A stretch of 64,000 bases of DNA. It comes from Planctomycetota bacterium (GTDB taxonomy: Bacteria > Planctomycetota > Phycisphaerae > Phycisphaerales > SM1A02). Made by a program: the position numbers and the translations under genes. The notes under the pieces were generated by a model. The model was not told where the DNA came from and searched no databases. It saw only the letters and a list, made by a program, of their open reading frames with translations. Location of the stretch: positions 124,001-188,000 of the forward strand of contig RFON01000001.1 of assembly GCA_009926625.1 (NCBI GenBank). The letters are read 5' to 3'. Of this stretch, positions 55,267 through 63,280 are shown in pieces. How positions within the stretch are numbered: the stretch's first letter is position 1; each line of letters opens with the position of its first letter.

Positions 55267-56443
55267 CGGGAGGTCCTGGCTCGTTCCCTTCGCCATGGTC
55301 CAGCGTTGTGCAGGGCCATCGGAGGGGCAGGTCGAGCCACGCATCATCCTCTATCGCGCGCCGAATGTCTAGTAGCAACCTTTGATAGAGACGGATGTTG
55401 TGAATCGATGCCAGCGTCGGGCCGAGCATTTCCCCCGCGAGGAAGAGGTGCCGCAAGTAGGCCCGCGAGAATCCCCCGCGGCACGCCTCACAGTCGCAGT
55501 CTTCCTCGATGGGGCGCGGATCGTCGGCATGAACGGCGTTTCGAAGCCGAAGGGAACCCCCGCGCGTGAAAACCATCCCATTGCGCCCATTGCGAGTTGG
55601 CAACACGCAGTCGAACATGTCGATGCCCGCGGCGACCGCCATCAGGATGTCCGATGGATAGCCGACGCCCATGAGGTATCGAGGCTTGTCGTGCGGCAAC
55701 TTCGGCGCGACATGCTGCACCACGCGGACGATCGCCGTCGGACCCTCCCCCACCGCGACGCCGCCGATGGCGAAGCCCGGCAAGTCGTGGGCACAGGTTG
55801 CATCGAGCGATGCGCTGCGGAGTGCAAGGTCCGTGCCGCCCTGCACGATGCCGAACAGCGCCTGATCATCCCGCGTGTGCGCAGCGATGCATCGTTCGAG
55901 CCACCGAAGCGTGCGATCCTTCGCCTGCACGACACGAGCGCGGGTTGACTCGCTCGGTGCGTCATCGGATGCCGATGGACAGTCGTCGAACGCCATCGCG
56001 ATGTCCGCGCCGAGCGCCTGCTGCACAGCCATGCTCGACTCGGGTCCCAAGTGAACCGAAGCGCCGTCGATGAACGACTGGAAGGCGACGCCGGATTCAT
56101 CGAGCCGATTGATGCCTGCCATCGAGAATGCCTGGAAGCCCCCTGAGTCGGTCAGGATCGGCCCATCCCAGCGCATGAACGCGTGCACCCCGCCGAGGGC
56201 ACGGATCCGTTCGGCGCCGGGCCGCAACAAGAGATGGAACGCGTTGTTGAGGATGCACTCGCTGCCGGTTGCGTTCACTTGCGCGGGCGTCAAGCCCTTC
56301 ATGGCTGCTGCGGTGGCCACGGGCATGAACGCGGGTGTCTCAAACGAGCCATGCGCGGTCGTGATGCATCCACGGCGAGCATGCGGCGCGCCCGAACAGC
56401 CAGTTCGGGTGCTGGCATAGCGGATGCTGTGTCGAGTGGTCAT
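55259..56443 (-). CDS. tgt: Queuine tRNA-ribosyltransferase
   Basis: 394 residues. TIM barrel with LTDSGGFQAFSM (catalytic Asp region), GGVAVGEG, RYLMGVGYPSDIL, DCVLPTRNGR (D with the R-N-G-R) and the zinc site CDCEACRGGFSRAYLRHLF (C-x-C-x-x-C...H). It exchanges guanine-34 for preQ1 in tRNAs with GUN anticodons. ATG 56443 overlaps the rhomboid stop by 4 nt. tgt with yajC and secDF is a common bacterial gene order. Confidence 0.97.
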   Translation of the reverse strand: MTTRHSIRYASTRTGCSGAPHARRGCITTAHGSFETPAFMPVATAAAMKGLTPAQVNATGSECILNNAFHLLLRPGAERIRALGGVHAFMRWDGPILTDSGGFQAFSMAGINRLDESGVAFQSFIDGASVHLGPESSMAVQQALGADIAMAFDDCPSASDDAPSESTRARVVQAKDRTLRWLERCIAAHTRDDQALFGIVQGGTDLALRSASLDATCAHDLPGFAIGGVAVGEGPTAIVRVVQHVAPKLPHDKPRYLMGVGYPSDILMAVAAGIDMFDCVLPTRNGRNGMVFTRGGSLRLRNAVHADDPRPIEEDCDCEACRGGFSRAYLRHLFLAGEMLGPTLASIHNIRLYQRLLLDIRRAIEDDAWLDLPLRWPCTTLDHGEGNEPGPPDD

Positions 56444-57600
56444 CCGCCGTGGCGATGGGTTGCGTCTCGAAGCGTTCGCCGCTCGCTCTCTGTCAACGAG
56501 CCGAGTCCGCTTGATCTGATCTTGTCGAGGATTCGATCCACTTCGCCCGACGATGGTGCGCCCGCGCGGCCCGATCCTGCCTGCCCGCGCGAAGTCCGCT
56601 CGAGGCCCGCGCGCTGGACACGCCGTGCGGAATGGAATGTGCTCGTGGGGTCGACCGCGCCGAGCAGATCGAAGAAACTGCGAAGGCGGTCTGGATTGTG
56701 GATGAGGTACCACCCAGCAACGGCGCCGCCAATGTGCGCTGCCTCGCCGCCGGCGTTTTTCCAGCGCAGCAGCACCGCGGCGCAGGCGAAAAGGACAAGC
56801 CCATAGGCCAGTGTCTTCAGCCGCATGGGAATCACGAAGAACAACAACACCCTTGCGTCGGGCATCAGTCGAGCGGAGGCGATGATGATGCCGAAGACAC
56901 CTGCGCTTGCACCGACGAGCGGCATGTCGGGATCATTGAGCAGCAGTCCAGGTATCACCACACGCGCGCCGGCGGACGCCATGAGGTAGCCAGCGAGATT
57001 CAGGATCAGGTACAGCAGCGCACCCGCAACGCCGCACAGCAAGTAGAAGGCGGTGAATCGTTTCGCCCCGAGATACCGTTCCACCACGGGCCCGAAGAAG
57101 TACAGCCCGATCATGTTGAAGATCAGGTGGTTGAGGTCGGCGTGACAGAACTGGAATCCGATGAACCTCCAGACCTGCAGCGCGCTGACGCCGACCCCTG
57201 GAATGGTCGAGTACAGCGCCGTGGAAGTCGAGAAGTACAGCCAGCGCTGCAAGAACGGCATCGACTGAACGGTGTTCACTGCCACTGGAACGGGGGTTCC
57301 GTCGGCGCGCGGCGCGAAGACAGCCTGTTCCGCGATGAGCACCTTGGCCGGATCCGCGTCGATCGGTCCAACACTGCTCGCACGCACGCCGCTGAGGATG
57401 TCGCGCTGCACCGGCTCTGGCACGCTTGAGTCCCACTGCGAACCGATCACCACCCACTGCCGCGGCAGGAACGCATCCGCGACAAAGACCCCCACACAGA
57501 AGATGATCAACCAGGTCGTGGCACTCCACCCAGATTGCGCCCCCAGCACGCGGCGCGAGGGAGGATCCTCTCGCCAATAGTCGCGGTCAGCGGTACCCAT
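56440..57600 (-). CDS. Rhomboid-family intramembrane serine protease with DUF6576-like tail
   Basis: 386 residues. About six transmembrane helices; the rhomboid core has HADLNHLIFNMIGLYFFG, catalytic Ser in LVGASAGVFGIIIAS (G-A-S-A-G) and catalytic His in AAHIGGAVAGWYL. A large N-terminal extracytoplasmic loop of about 120 residues (about 55-140) separates helix 1 from the core. The C-terminal tail EVDRILDKIRSSGLGSLTESERRTLRDATHR resembles the DUF6576 module attached to many rhomboids. Probably cleaves membrane proteins within the bilayer; substrate unknown. 12 bp after the M50-like gene, sharing a similar tail. Confidence 0.93.
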   Translation of the reverse strand: MGTADRDYWREDPPSRRVLGAQSGWSATTWLIIFCVGVFVADAFLPRQWVVIGSQWDSSVPEPVQRDILSGVRASSVGPIDADPAKVLIAEQAVFAPRADGTPVPVAVNTVQSMPFLQRWLYFSTSTALYSTIPGVGVSALQVWRFIGFQFCHADLNHLIFNMIGLYFFGPVVERYLGAKRFTAFYLLCGVAGALLYLILNLAGYLMASAGARVVIPGLLLNDPDMPLVGASAGVFGIIIASARLMPDARVLLFFVIPMRLKTLAYGLVLFACAAVLLRWKNAGGEAAHIGGAVAGWYLIHNPDRLRSFFDLLGAVDPTSTFHSARRVQRAGLERTSRGQAGSGRAGAPSSGEVDRILDKIRSSGLGSLTESERRTLRDATHRHGG

Positions 57601-57612
57601 TCCGCTCGAAGG

Positions 57613-58623
57613 CTACCCACGCTTGCGCCGAGTTGCCGATCGCAGGAAGCGGCGTTCGCGCCACGACAGCGAACGCATGCCGCCCTTGGCGATCTTGGCG
57701 AGCAGTGTGTCGAGCCGACGCTCCTCGTCGGCGCGCTCCGCGGCACGGCGCGCGCGCAGCGCATCGCGCTCTTCCGGCCAATCCGTCGCCTCGCGCGGCG
57801 CAAGTCCAAGCCGCAGCAACCTGCCGCCGCGCGATCCGACCGACAGCCCGATCCCGCAGGCGAGCAGCGGGAGCAGCGAGTGCGTCCCAAGTGCGATCAC
57901 ACAGCCGAGCAACGCGAGCCCCATGCCGATCCAGAGCGTGCGTTCACGGGCAACCCGTCGAGTCAGTCGCGGCTCGAGCAGACTCTCGAGGATTCGCCCC
58001 CCCGGCATCGGATGAAATGGCAGCAGGCTGACGAGCAGGACCATCGAGGCGGTCCACCCCGCGAGCCAGATGAGCGCATCCACCCAGTCGCTCTCGAGCG
58101 CATGGAATCCCGCATCGGAGTGCGGATTCGGCAGCCAATCCCATGACAGCGGCTGACCACGCAGCGCGAGCGCGCCAGCGGCGATGCCAACCACGAGCGC
58201 GAGCACGACTGGACCAGCTGCAGCGGCGGCAAGCCGATGGACCCATGGGCCGGGCGGGTCGTTCCATCGGATGCCCCCCCATGGCGCGAGCGACAGCGAA
58301 CATGGCGCTGCGCCGCAGCGCCTCGAGACGAACTCGCGCGCGACATCATGGAGCAGCGCGCACCAACAGGCCATCACGAGCACGATGACCCCTGCGCGCA
58401 TCTCGCCCGGCACTGGGCCAGTCGCCACCGGCAGCGCCAACCGAATCAGTTGGAGCAGCACGAGGGCAAGCAGCGAGACATGGACTCGGACTGACCACCG
58501 ACCGACTGGAACGAGCGGCAGATCCCATGTCCACGGGGCATCCGCTAGTCGTGCAACACCCGCGATGTTTCCAGTGGTGTCGACTTCGCGATCCTCCCCG
58601 TCGGCATCGGGCGGCCACTTCAC
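57613..58623 (-). CDS. M50 (site-2 protease)-like membrane protein with degenerate active site
   Basis: 336 residues with about six transmembrane helices. The layout follows site-2 proteases: a hydrophobic helix with LLHDVAREFVSRRCG where HExxH is expected (His92 kept, Glu to Asp93, second His to Arg96), and LLPFHPMPGGRILES where the family has N-P-x-P-x-L-D-G-G (the metal-binding Asp is a Pro). Thus probably catalytically inactive, perhaps a pseudoprotease or adaptor. The tail LLAKIAKGGMRSLSWRERRFLRSATRR strongly resembles that of the adjacent rhomboid. GTG start overlaps the nudF stop (GTGA). Confidence 0.7.
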   Translation of the reverse strand: MKWPPDADGEDREVDTTGNIAGVARLADAPWTWDLPLVPVGRWSVRVHVSLLALVLLQLIRLALPVATGPVPGEMRAGVIVLVMACWCALLHDVAREFVSRRCGAAPCSLSLAPWGGIRWNDPPGPWVHRLAAAAAGPVVLALVVGIAAGALALRGQPLSWDWLPNPHSDAGFHALESDWVDALIWLAGWTASMVLLVSLLPFHPMPGGRILESLLEPRLTRRVARERTLWIGMGLALLGCVIALGTHSLLPLLACGIGLSVGSRGGRLLRLGLAPREATDWPEERDALRARRAAERADEERRLDTLLAKIAKGGMRSLSWRERRFLRSATRRKRG

Positions 58624-59141
58624 GGCTGCATGACTTTCCAGCGAAGGTATGTCGCCAATGTCTTGCCGTCACACACTTCACCCGCAGCGATCATTCGCTC
58701 GAATCCGAGTTGGTCGACGAACTGAACCTCGATTCGCTCATCTGCCTCGAGGCGTGTGGGGCACGGCGTGAGGTCCGTTGCAAGGAACGCATGCATCCGT
58801 TCATCAGTGAATCCTGGTGATGTGAAGAATGTTCCGAGGGGCGTCATGCATCCCGCACTGTGCCCAGTCTCCTCTTCCAACTCACGCCGTGCCGCGTCGC
58901 ATGGGTCCTCGCCAGGTTCGAGTTTCCCCGCACAGAATTCGTGCAGCCACTCGTCCACTGCGATGCGCCTGTTGCGGATCGTGACCAAGCTGCCATCGCG
59001 CCGCAGGGCCATCACGCAGACCGCCCCAGGGTGGCGAACGATGTAGCGTTCGGCCGCCCCTCCAGCGGGCAGTTGAATCGTCATGCGTTCGACATCGAAG
59101 ATGTGGCTGTGCAGGACGATGTCGCGGGGTTCGCGTGGCAT
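58620..59141 (-). CDS. nudF: ADP-ribose pyrophosphatase-type Nudix hydrolase
   Basis: 173 residues with the complete Nudix box GKLEPGEDPCDAARRELEEETG (G-x5-E-x7-R-E-L-x-E-E-x-G). N-terminal beta domain with VRHPGAVCVMALRRDG. Cleaves ADP-ribose or related nucleoside diphosphate-X compounds; the box alone does not fix the substrate, and the length and N-terminal pattern favour NudF. It opens the block of overlapping genes that runs down to secDF. Confidence 0.9.
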   Translation of the reverse strand: MPREPRDIVLHSHIFDVERMTIQLPAGGAAERYIVRHPGAVCVMALRRDGSLVTIRNRRIAVDEWLHEFCAGKLEPGEDPCDAARRELEEETGHSAGCMTPLGTFFTSPGFTDERMHAFLATDLTPCPTRLEADERIEVQFVDQLGFERMIAAGEVCDGKTLATYLRWKVMQP

Positions 59142-59171
59142 GACGACGACCTCCGATCATAGGATGCGACG

Positions 59172-59984
59172 ATGACTGGACCGGCGGACATGCGCGTGGT
59201 GAACCTTCGAAAGCGCTTCAGCCGGCGCGAGGTTCTTCGCGGCATCAGCATCGACTTTGCGCCGGGTGCGATCACGGTGGTGCTTGGACCGTCTGGATGC
59301 GGCAAGAGCGTGATGCTCAAGCATCTTGTGGGGCTCCTGCGACCAGACCGCGGCGAAGTGTGGTTCGGCACGACGCGCATCGACACGCTCGCGGAGCGCG
59401 AACTCGGCATGGTGCGGCGGCAGATCGGCTTCCTGTTCCAGCAGAGCGCGCTCTTTGACTCGTTGACGGTGCGCGAAAACATCGCGTTCCCGCTTCGTGA
59501 GCATGGCGTGAACGATGACGCACTCATCGACGCGAAGGTGCGTCGCGTGCTCAATCTCGTCGCGCTCGACGAAACGATCGACCAGATGCCGGCCGAGCTG
59601 TCTGGCGGTCAGCGAAAGCGCGTGGCGCTTGCGCGCGCCGTCGTCCTTGAGCCACGGGTCGTGCTCTACGACGAACCCACCACGGGCCTCGACCCGATCC
59701 GCTCAGAGGTCATCAACCAGTTGATCCTCAAACTGTCGGACAACCTTGGCATCACCAGCATCGTGGTGACGCACGATCTGATGAGCGCGTATCGCATTGC
59801 CGATCGAATGGTGCTGCTCCACGAAGGGCACGTGGCACTCGAGGGCACTCCACGCGAGTTCGAGGAAACGACCGACCCGATTGCGCGGCAGTTCCTTCGC
59901 GGGGAACTCGGCGCCGATGAACTGGCGCGAATCCGCGGAAGCGGAGATGATGCAACGCTGCCGCGCAACCCTGGGCAGATCTGA
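59172..59984 (+). CDS. mlaF: ABC transporter ATPase, MlaF type
   Basis: 270 residues. Walker A GPSGCGKS (about 43-50), Q-loop FLFQQSALFDSLTVREN, signature LSGGQRKRVALARAVV, Walker B LYDEPTTGLDP, and the H-loop VVTHDLMSAYRIADRM. The LFDSLTV and PTTGLDP context match MlaF/Mkl-type ATPases of phospholipid or lipid ABC systems, which pair with an MlaE permease. mlaD follows with a gap of about 35 bp. Divergent from nudF. Confidence 0.92.
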   Translation: MTGPADMRVVNLRKRFSRREVLRGISIDFAPGAITVVLGPSGCGKSVMLKHLVGLLRPDRGEVWFGTTRIDTLAERELGMVRRQIGFLFQQSALFDSLTVRENIAFPLREHGVNDDALIDAKVRRVLNLVALDETIDQMPAELSGGQRKRVALARAVVLEPRVVLYDEPTTGLDPIRSEVINQLILKLSDNLGITSIVVTHDLMSAYRIADRMVLLHEGHVALEGTPREFEETTDPIARQFLRGELGADELARIRGSGDDATLPRNPGQI

Positions 59985-60018
59985 ACCACCAGCCCAAAGC
60001 GACCACCCCTCAACGACC

Positions 60019-60897
60019 ATGAAAGACAGTGCGCGAAACTTCCTGACTGGCATCGTGTCGATCGTCGGACTCTCGGGATTCGGTTTCCTGCTGCTGCTGT
60101 TCGGGAACATCAACGCGTCACTCCGCCCCTCCTATCCCATTCGCGTTCAGGCCAATCAGGCGCTCGGGCTCCGCGTGGGAAGCCAAGTGAGCATGGCGGG
60201 CGTTCCCATGGGCGAAGTGAAGTCGGTCCGTATCGTGTCCAATCCGCTGCGCCCCGCCGAAGTCATGCTCAGCATCAACGGGGACATCGATGTTCCGCTT
60301 GGCGTGAAGGCACAGGTGTCGCAATCATTGATTGCCGGGACTGCGCGCCTCGAACTCTTGCTGCCCGAGGGCGTTGACACGGGCAGCGTGTTCGCAAGAG
60401 ACGGAAGCGCAACGCTTGACGCAAGCTTCGAGAGCCTCGAACAGAAGGTCAGTCGCCTGCTTGACGAGAAACTTGGCGGACTCGACGCTGCGATGCGTGG
60501 CATTCAGTCCGTGGCCGAGGAAGCGCAGAAGTGGCTTGGCGATGAACAGATGCGAGCCGATGCGAAGACCGCTGTCTGGAAGGCACAGCAATTGATCGAA
60601 ACGGCATCCGTGACGATGCAGTCGATCACCGAGGCGGCTCGCGGCGTTCAAGTCAGTGCGGACGCCCTCGCCGTGCAGCTCAAACCGACGATGGAACAAC
60701 TGTCTGCGACGCTACGGTCGGTCGAGCGCCTCACGGAGCAGGCTCGCGATGGAAAAGGGACCGTTGGTCAACTCATGAGCAACCCAGACTTGTACAACTC
60801 GCTCGTCGACTCCGCCGAGCGTCTCAAGCGGACGCTCGGCGAAGTCGAACTGCTGATGCAGAAGATCCGCGCCGAGGGACTCGGCGTGAAGTTCTGA
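60019..60897 (+). CDS. mlaD: MCE-domain protein, MlaD-like
   Basis: 292 residues: one N-terminal transmembrane helix (about 9-31), an MCE domain (about 40-120; VQANQALGLRVGSQVSMAGVPMGEV, INGDIDVPLGV, ARLELLLPEG), and a long helical C-terminus (about 130-290) with coiled-coil character. MCE proteins form periplasmic rings that carry lipid between the inner and outer membranes. It directly follows mlaF. No mlaE permease gene lies between or next to them. Confidence 0.9.
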   Translation: MKDSARNFLTGIVSIVGLSGFGFLLLLFGNINASLRPSYPIRVQANQALGLRVGSQVSMAGVPMGEVKSVRIVSNPLRPAEVMLSINGDIDVPLGVKAQVSQSLIAGTARLELLLPEGVDTGSVFARDGSATLDASFESLEQKVSRLLDEKLGGLDAAMRGIQSVAEEAQKWLGDEQMRADAKTAVWKAQQLIETASVTMQSITEAARGVQVSADALAVQLKPTMEQLSATLRSVERLTEQARDGKGTVGQLMSNPDLYNSLVDSAERLKRTLGEVELLMQKIRAEGLGVKF

Positions 60898-60928
60898 GTC
60901 CTGTCAACAGGTCAAAGTAGTCACCAAG

Positions 60929-61567
60929 TCAGTCGCCAACCACAACGATCTCGACGCGGCGGCTCTTGGACTTCGTGTCGCGCGGTTGGTCGGGACCAAA
61001 GCTCGAGAGCGAGATGCGCGTGCCATCGATCCCCTTCGAGACCAAGTACTCGCGAACCGCGTAGGCGCGTGCAAACCCGAGGTAGTAGTTGTCCTTGTGA
61101 GGGGAGAACTTGATCGGGTCAGTGTCGGTGAATCCCGCCACATCGATCGCCTTGGTCGAGTAGTTGTCGTTCAGGATGCGGATGATCTTGTCGAGCGACT
61201 TCTTCGCCCCCTGCTTGACGGAGTCCTTTCCCGAATCGAACAGCACATCGCCTTCGATGGAAACATGGATGTCCGTGCCCTGCCCCGTTGCGGTCACACC
61301 CTCAATACCGGCAAACGCTCCCGCGTCAGCTGTCGGGGTTCCCTCGGACGGAGCAGTCGCTGTTCGCTGCTCAGCAGCTCGCGCCTGCGCCAGGGCAGCT
61401 TGCTTCTCCCGCTCCGCAGTCTCGAGCGCGCTTGAGCGCTCCGCCAACTGCTGCTTCAGTGTTTCATTCTCGCTGAGCAAGACGGCGTTCTGCTTCTGAG
61501 CGCCATCGCATCCCGTCATCCCCAGAACCAGCGCCGCAGCGCCACAGACAATCCATGCCTTTTTCAT
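60929..61567 (-). CDS. OmpA-domain lipoprotein
   Basis: 212 residues. A lipoprotein signal peptide (MKKAWIVCGAAALVLGMTGC, lipobox L-G-M-T-G-C), a coiled coil (about 30-75), then a C-terminal OmpA domain (about 95-210) with the DVLFDSGKDSVKQG start, AGFTDTDPIKF and LGFARAYAVREYL motifs and SKSRRVEIV. Pal-like: links the outer membrane to peptidoglycan. The AAAGGA ribosome binding site 7 nt before ATG 61567 fixes the start. Confidence 0.92.
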   Translation of the reverse strand: MKKAWIVCGAAALVLGMTGCDGAQKQNAVLLSENETLKQQLAERSSALETAEREKQAALAQARAAEQRTATAPSEGTPTADAGAFAGIEGVTATGQGTDIHVSIEGDVLFDSGKDSVKQGAKKSLDKIIRILNDNYSTKAIDVAGFTDTDPIKFSPHKDNYYLGFARAYAVREYLVSKGIDGTRISLSSFGPDQPRDTKSKSRRVEIVVVGD

Positions 61568-61574
61568 CAGAGAA

Positions 61575-61580
61575 TCCTTT
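61575..61580 (-). promoter_or_regulatory. Ribosome binding site of the OmpA lipoprotein
   Basis: AAAGGA on the minus strand, seven nucleotides before ATG 61567. It excludes the in-frame upstream start. Confidence 0.65.
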
Positions 61581-61667
61581 CTCCAGTTCGCGAAACAGAA
61601 ATTGTTGTCGTCGGACCTTCCGCCGACAGCGACATTCAACAACTTTCGAGTGGTGAAGTAAAGGGGG

Positions 61668-62870
61668 TCACGCACAGAATGCGGGAAATAGTGCGCGACC
61701 AACTTGCACGAACAGCGGGCGACCGATCATCAACAGCATCTGGGCAAGCGCAAGCCACGGTCCATACGGGATCTCGCGGCTCTTGCAGAGGCGGTCACCG
61801 CGACCGAACAGTCGGACGATGCCGACCCATGCGAGCGCGGGGAACGGGGCAACGACGAACGCCGTGACTGGATCGACCCACCCCATCACCGCGCCGACAG
61901 CCCCCATGAGATGCACATCACCGAGTCCCATCGCTTCCTGACCGCGCCACAGCGTTCCCGCGATGCGAACCGCCCATACAAGCCCCGCGCCCGTGAAGTA
62001 GCCAAGCAGCGATGCGGCAGCAGCTTGCATTACAACTGTGGGAGCCCATTCGAGCCCGCGCCCCACGATCCATCCACCGATCAGCCCCAGTGCGATGGGT
62101 AGCAGGAACCGCACTTCCACCCACATTTCGCGGCGCGCATGCGGGTAGTCGGCGAACACCTCGCCCTCCCGCACGAACTCGCCGTAGTCGTTGAACGAAC
62201 GCCGCCAAATGCCAGCCGATGTCAAGCACAGGGTGATGAGCAGCCCAGCGCCGCCCCCAAGGGCCGCAGCGGTGCCCGCCGCGCCAGGCAGGAACAGCGG
62301 CCACTTCGTGGGCGAAATGGGGAGCGCGATGGCGGCTTGCAGCGGCCACGCGACGAAACCGACGAGCGTGGGCACGAGCGTGATCGAAAGCGGAATCGAG
62401 TAACTGCGAAGGTCAGTGAGCGTTGCCGCCACGAGTGCAGCGAGCAGCACGCCAACGGCGCAGAGCGCAGGGAGCGAAAGGAGGACGCCGTGGGATTGAT
62501 AGAACGCACCGCAGACGGGAGCCCACCAACCGCGGTCGTCCGCTGCGAACAGCTCGAGGTACAGCAGGGCGAACACGATTCCGACGGCGAACTCAATCAT
62601 CGGATATCGAATCGGGATGCGACCACCACAAGACCAACAGCGCCCACCGCAGATGATCCAACCGAACACCGGCAGGTTTTCATGTGCCGCGAGCTTTCGC
62701 CCGCAGTGCACGCAGCGGCTTGGTGGGCGGATGATGCTGATGCCATCGGGCATGCGATCCCCAATCACCTGCACAAAGCTGCCGATGCAGGCGCCGATTG
62801 CCCAGGCGAAGAGCGCACCGACCGCATGCAACCCCCAAGTGGTCAGCCAGTGGTCGATCCCGTATTGCAT
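61668..62870 (-). CDS. pilD: A24 prepilin peptidase/N-methyltransferase
   Basis: 400 residues, about seven to eight transmembrane helices. N-terminal GSFVQVIGDRMP, the CxxC pairs CVHCGRKL and CWSCGGRI (zinc site of the bifunctional type), then catalytic Asp in TDLRSYSIP and GLGDVHLMGAVG (G-x-G-D). It processes type IV pilin or type II secretion pseudopilin leaders and may methylate the new N-terminus. Longer than usual because of insertions after the first Asp region. No pil or gsp cluster is visible next to it. Confidence 0.92.
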   Translation of the reverse strand: MQYGIDHWLTTWGLHAVGALFAWAIGACIGSFVQVIGDRMPDGISIIRPPSRCVHCGRKLAAHENLPVFGWIICGGRCWSCGGRIPIRYPMIEFAVGIVFALLYLELFAADDRGWWAPVCGAFYQSHGVLLSLPALCAVGVLLAALVAATLTDLRSYSIPLSITLVPTLVGFVAWPLQAAIALPISPTKWPLFLPGAAGTAAALGGGAGLLITLCLTSAGIWRRSFNDYGEFVREGEVFADYPHARREMWVEVRFLLPIALGLIGGWIVGRGLEWAPTVVMQAAAASLLGYFTGAGLVWAVRIAGTLWRGQEAMGLGDVHLMGAVGAVMGWVDPVTAFVVAPFPALAWVGIVRLFGRGDRLCKSREIPYGPWLALAQMLLMIGRPLFVQVGRALFPAFCA

Positions 62871-62920
62871 CACATTGATCTATTGACGAGCGTCCATGGC
62901 GTGCGCATTCTCGTGCGAGT

Positions 62921-63232
62921 TCAGCGCGGGGCGTCGCCCTTCGCGAGGTCGGCGGCGGAGATGCGTTCGACCTCGGTCTTCGCGGCATCGAGCACTTCGC
63001 GGCAGCGGCGGACAAGCATCGCTCCGCGTCGGTACTGTTTGAGGCTCTCATCGAGCGCGATCTCACCCGACTCGATTCGATTGATGATTTGTTCCAACTC
63101 CGCGATCGCGACCTCATAGGTCAGCGTCGAGACACTGTCGCCTGCCGAGTCTCGGCCTTCAGAGGTTCCACCGCCAGTCGGTGAGGCCTTGTCGGAAACC
63201 TGCGCGTTGCCAGTTGCCTTCATCGCCGCCAT
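62921..63232 (-). CDS. xseB: Exonuclease VII small subunit
   Basis: 103 residues with the XseB core TYEVAIAELEQIINRIESGE and LDESLKQYRRGAMLVRRCREVLDAAKTEVE, after a polar N-terminal extension of about 35 residues that is not part of the family. Forms exonuclease VII with XseA. Follows xseA with a gap of 48 bp. Confidence 0.94.
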   Translation of the reverse strand: MAAMKATGNAQVSDKASPTGGGTSEGRDSAGDSVSTLTYEVAIAELEQIINRIESGEIALDESLKQYRRGAMLVRRCREVLDAAKTEVERISAADLAKGDAPR

Positions 63233-63280
63233 CGCCGCAGTCTACGCGTGGACTCGTCACCTTGCGGGTTGGGGGAATCG

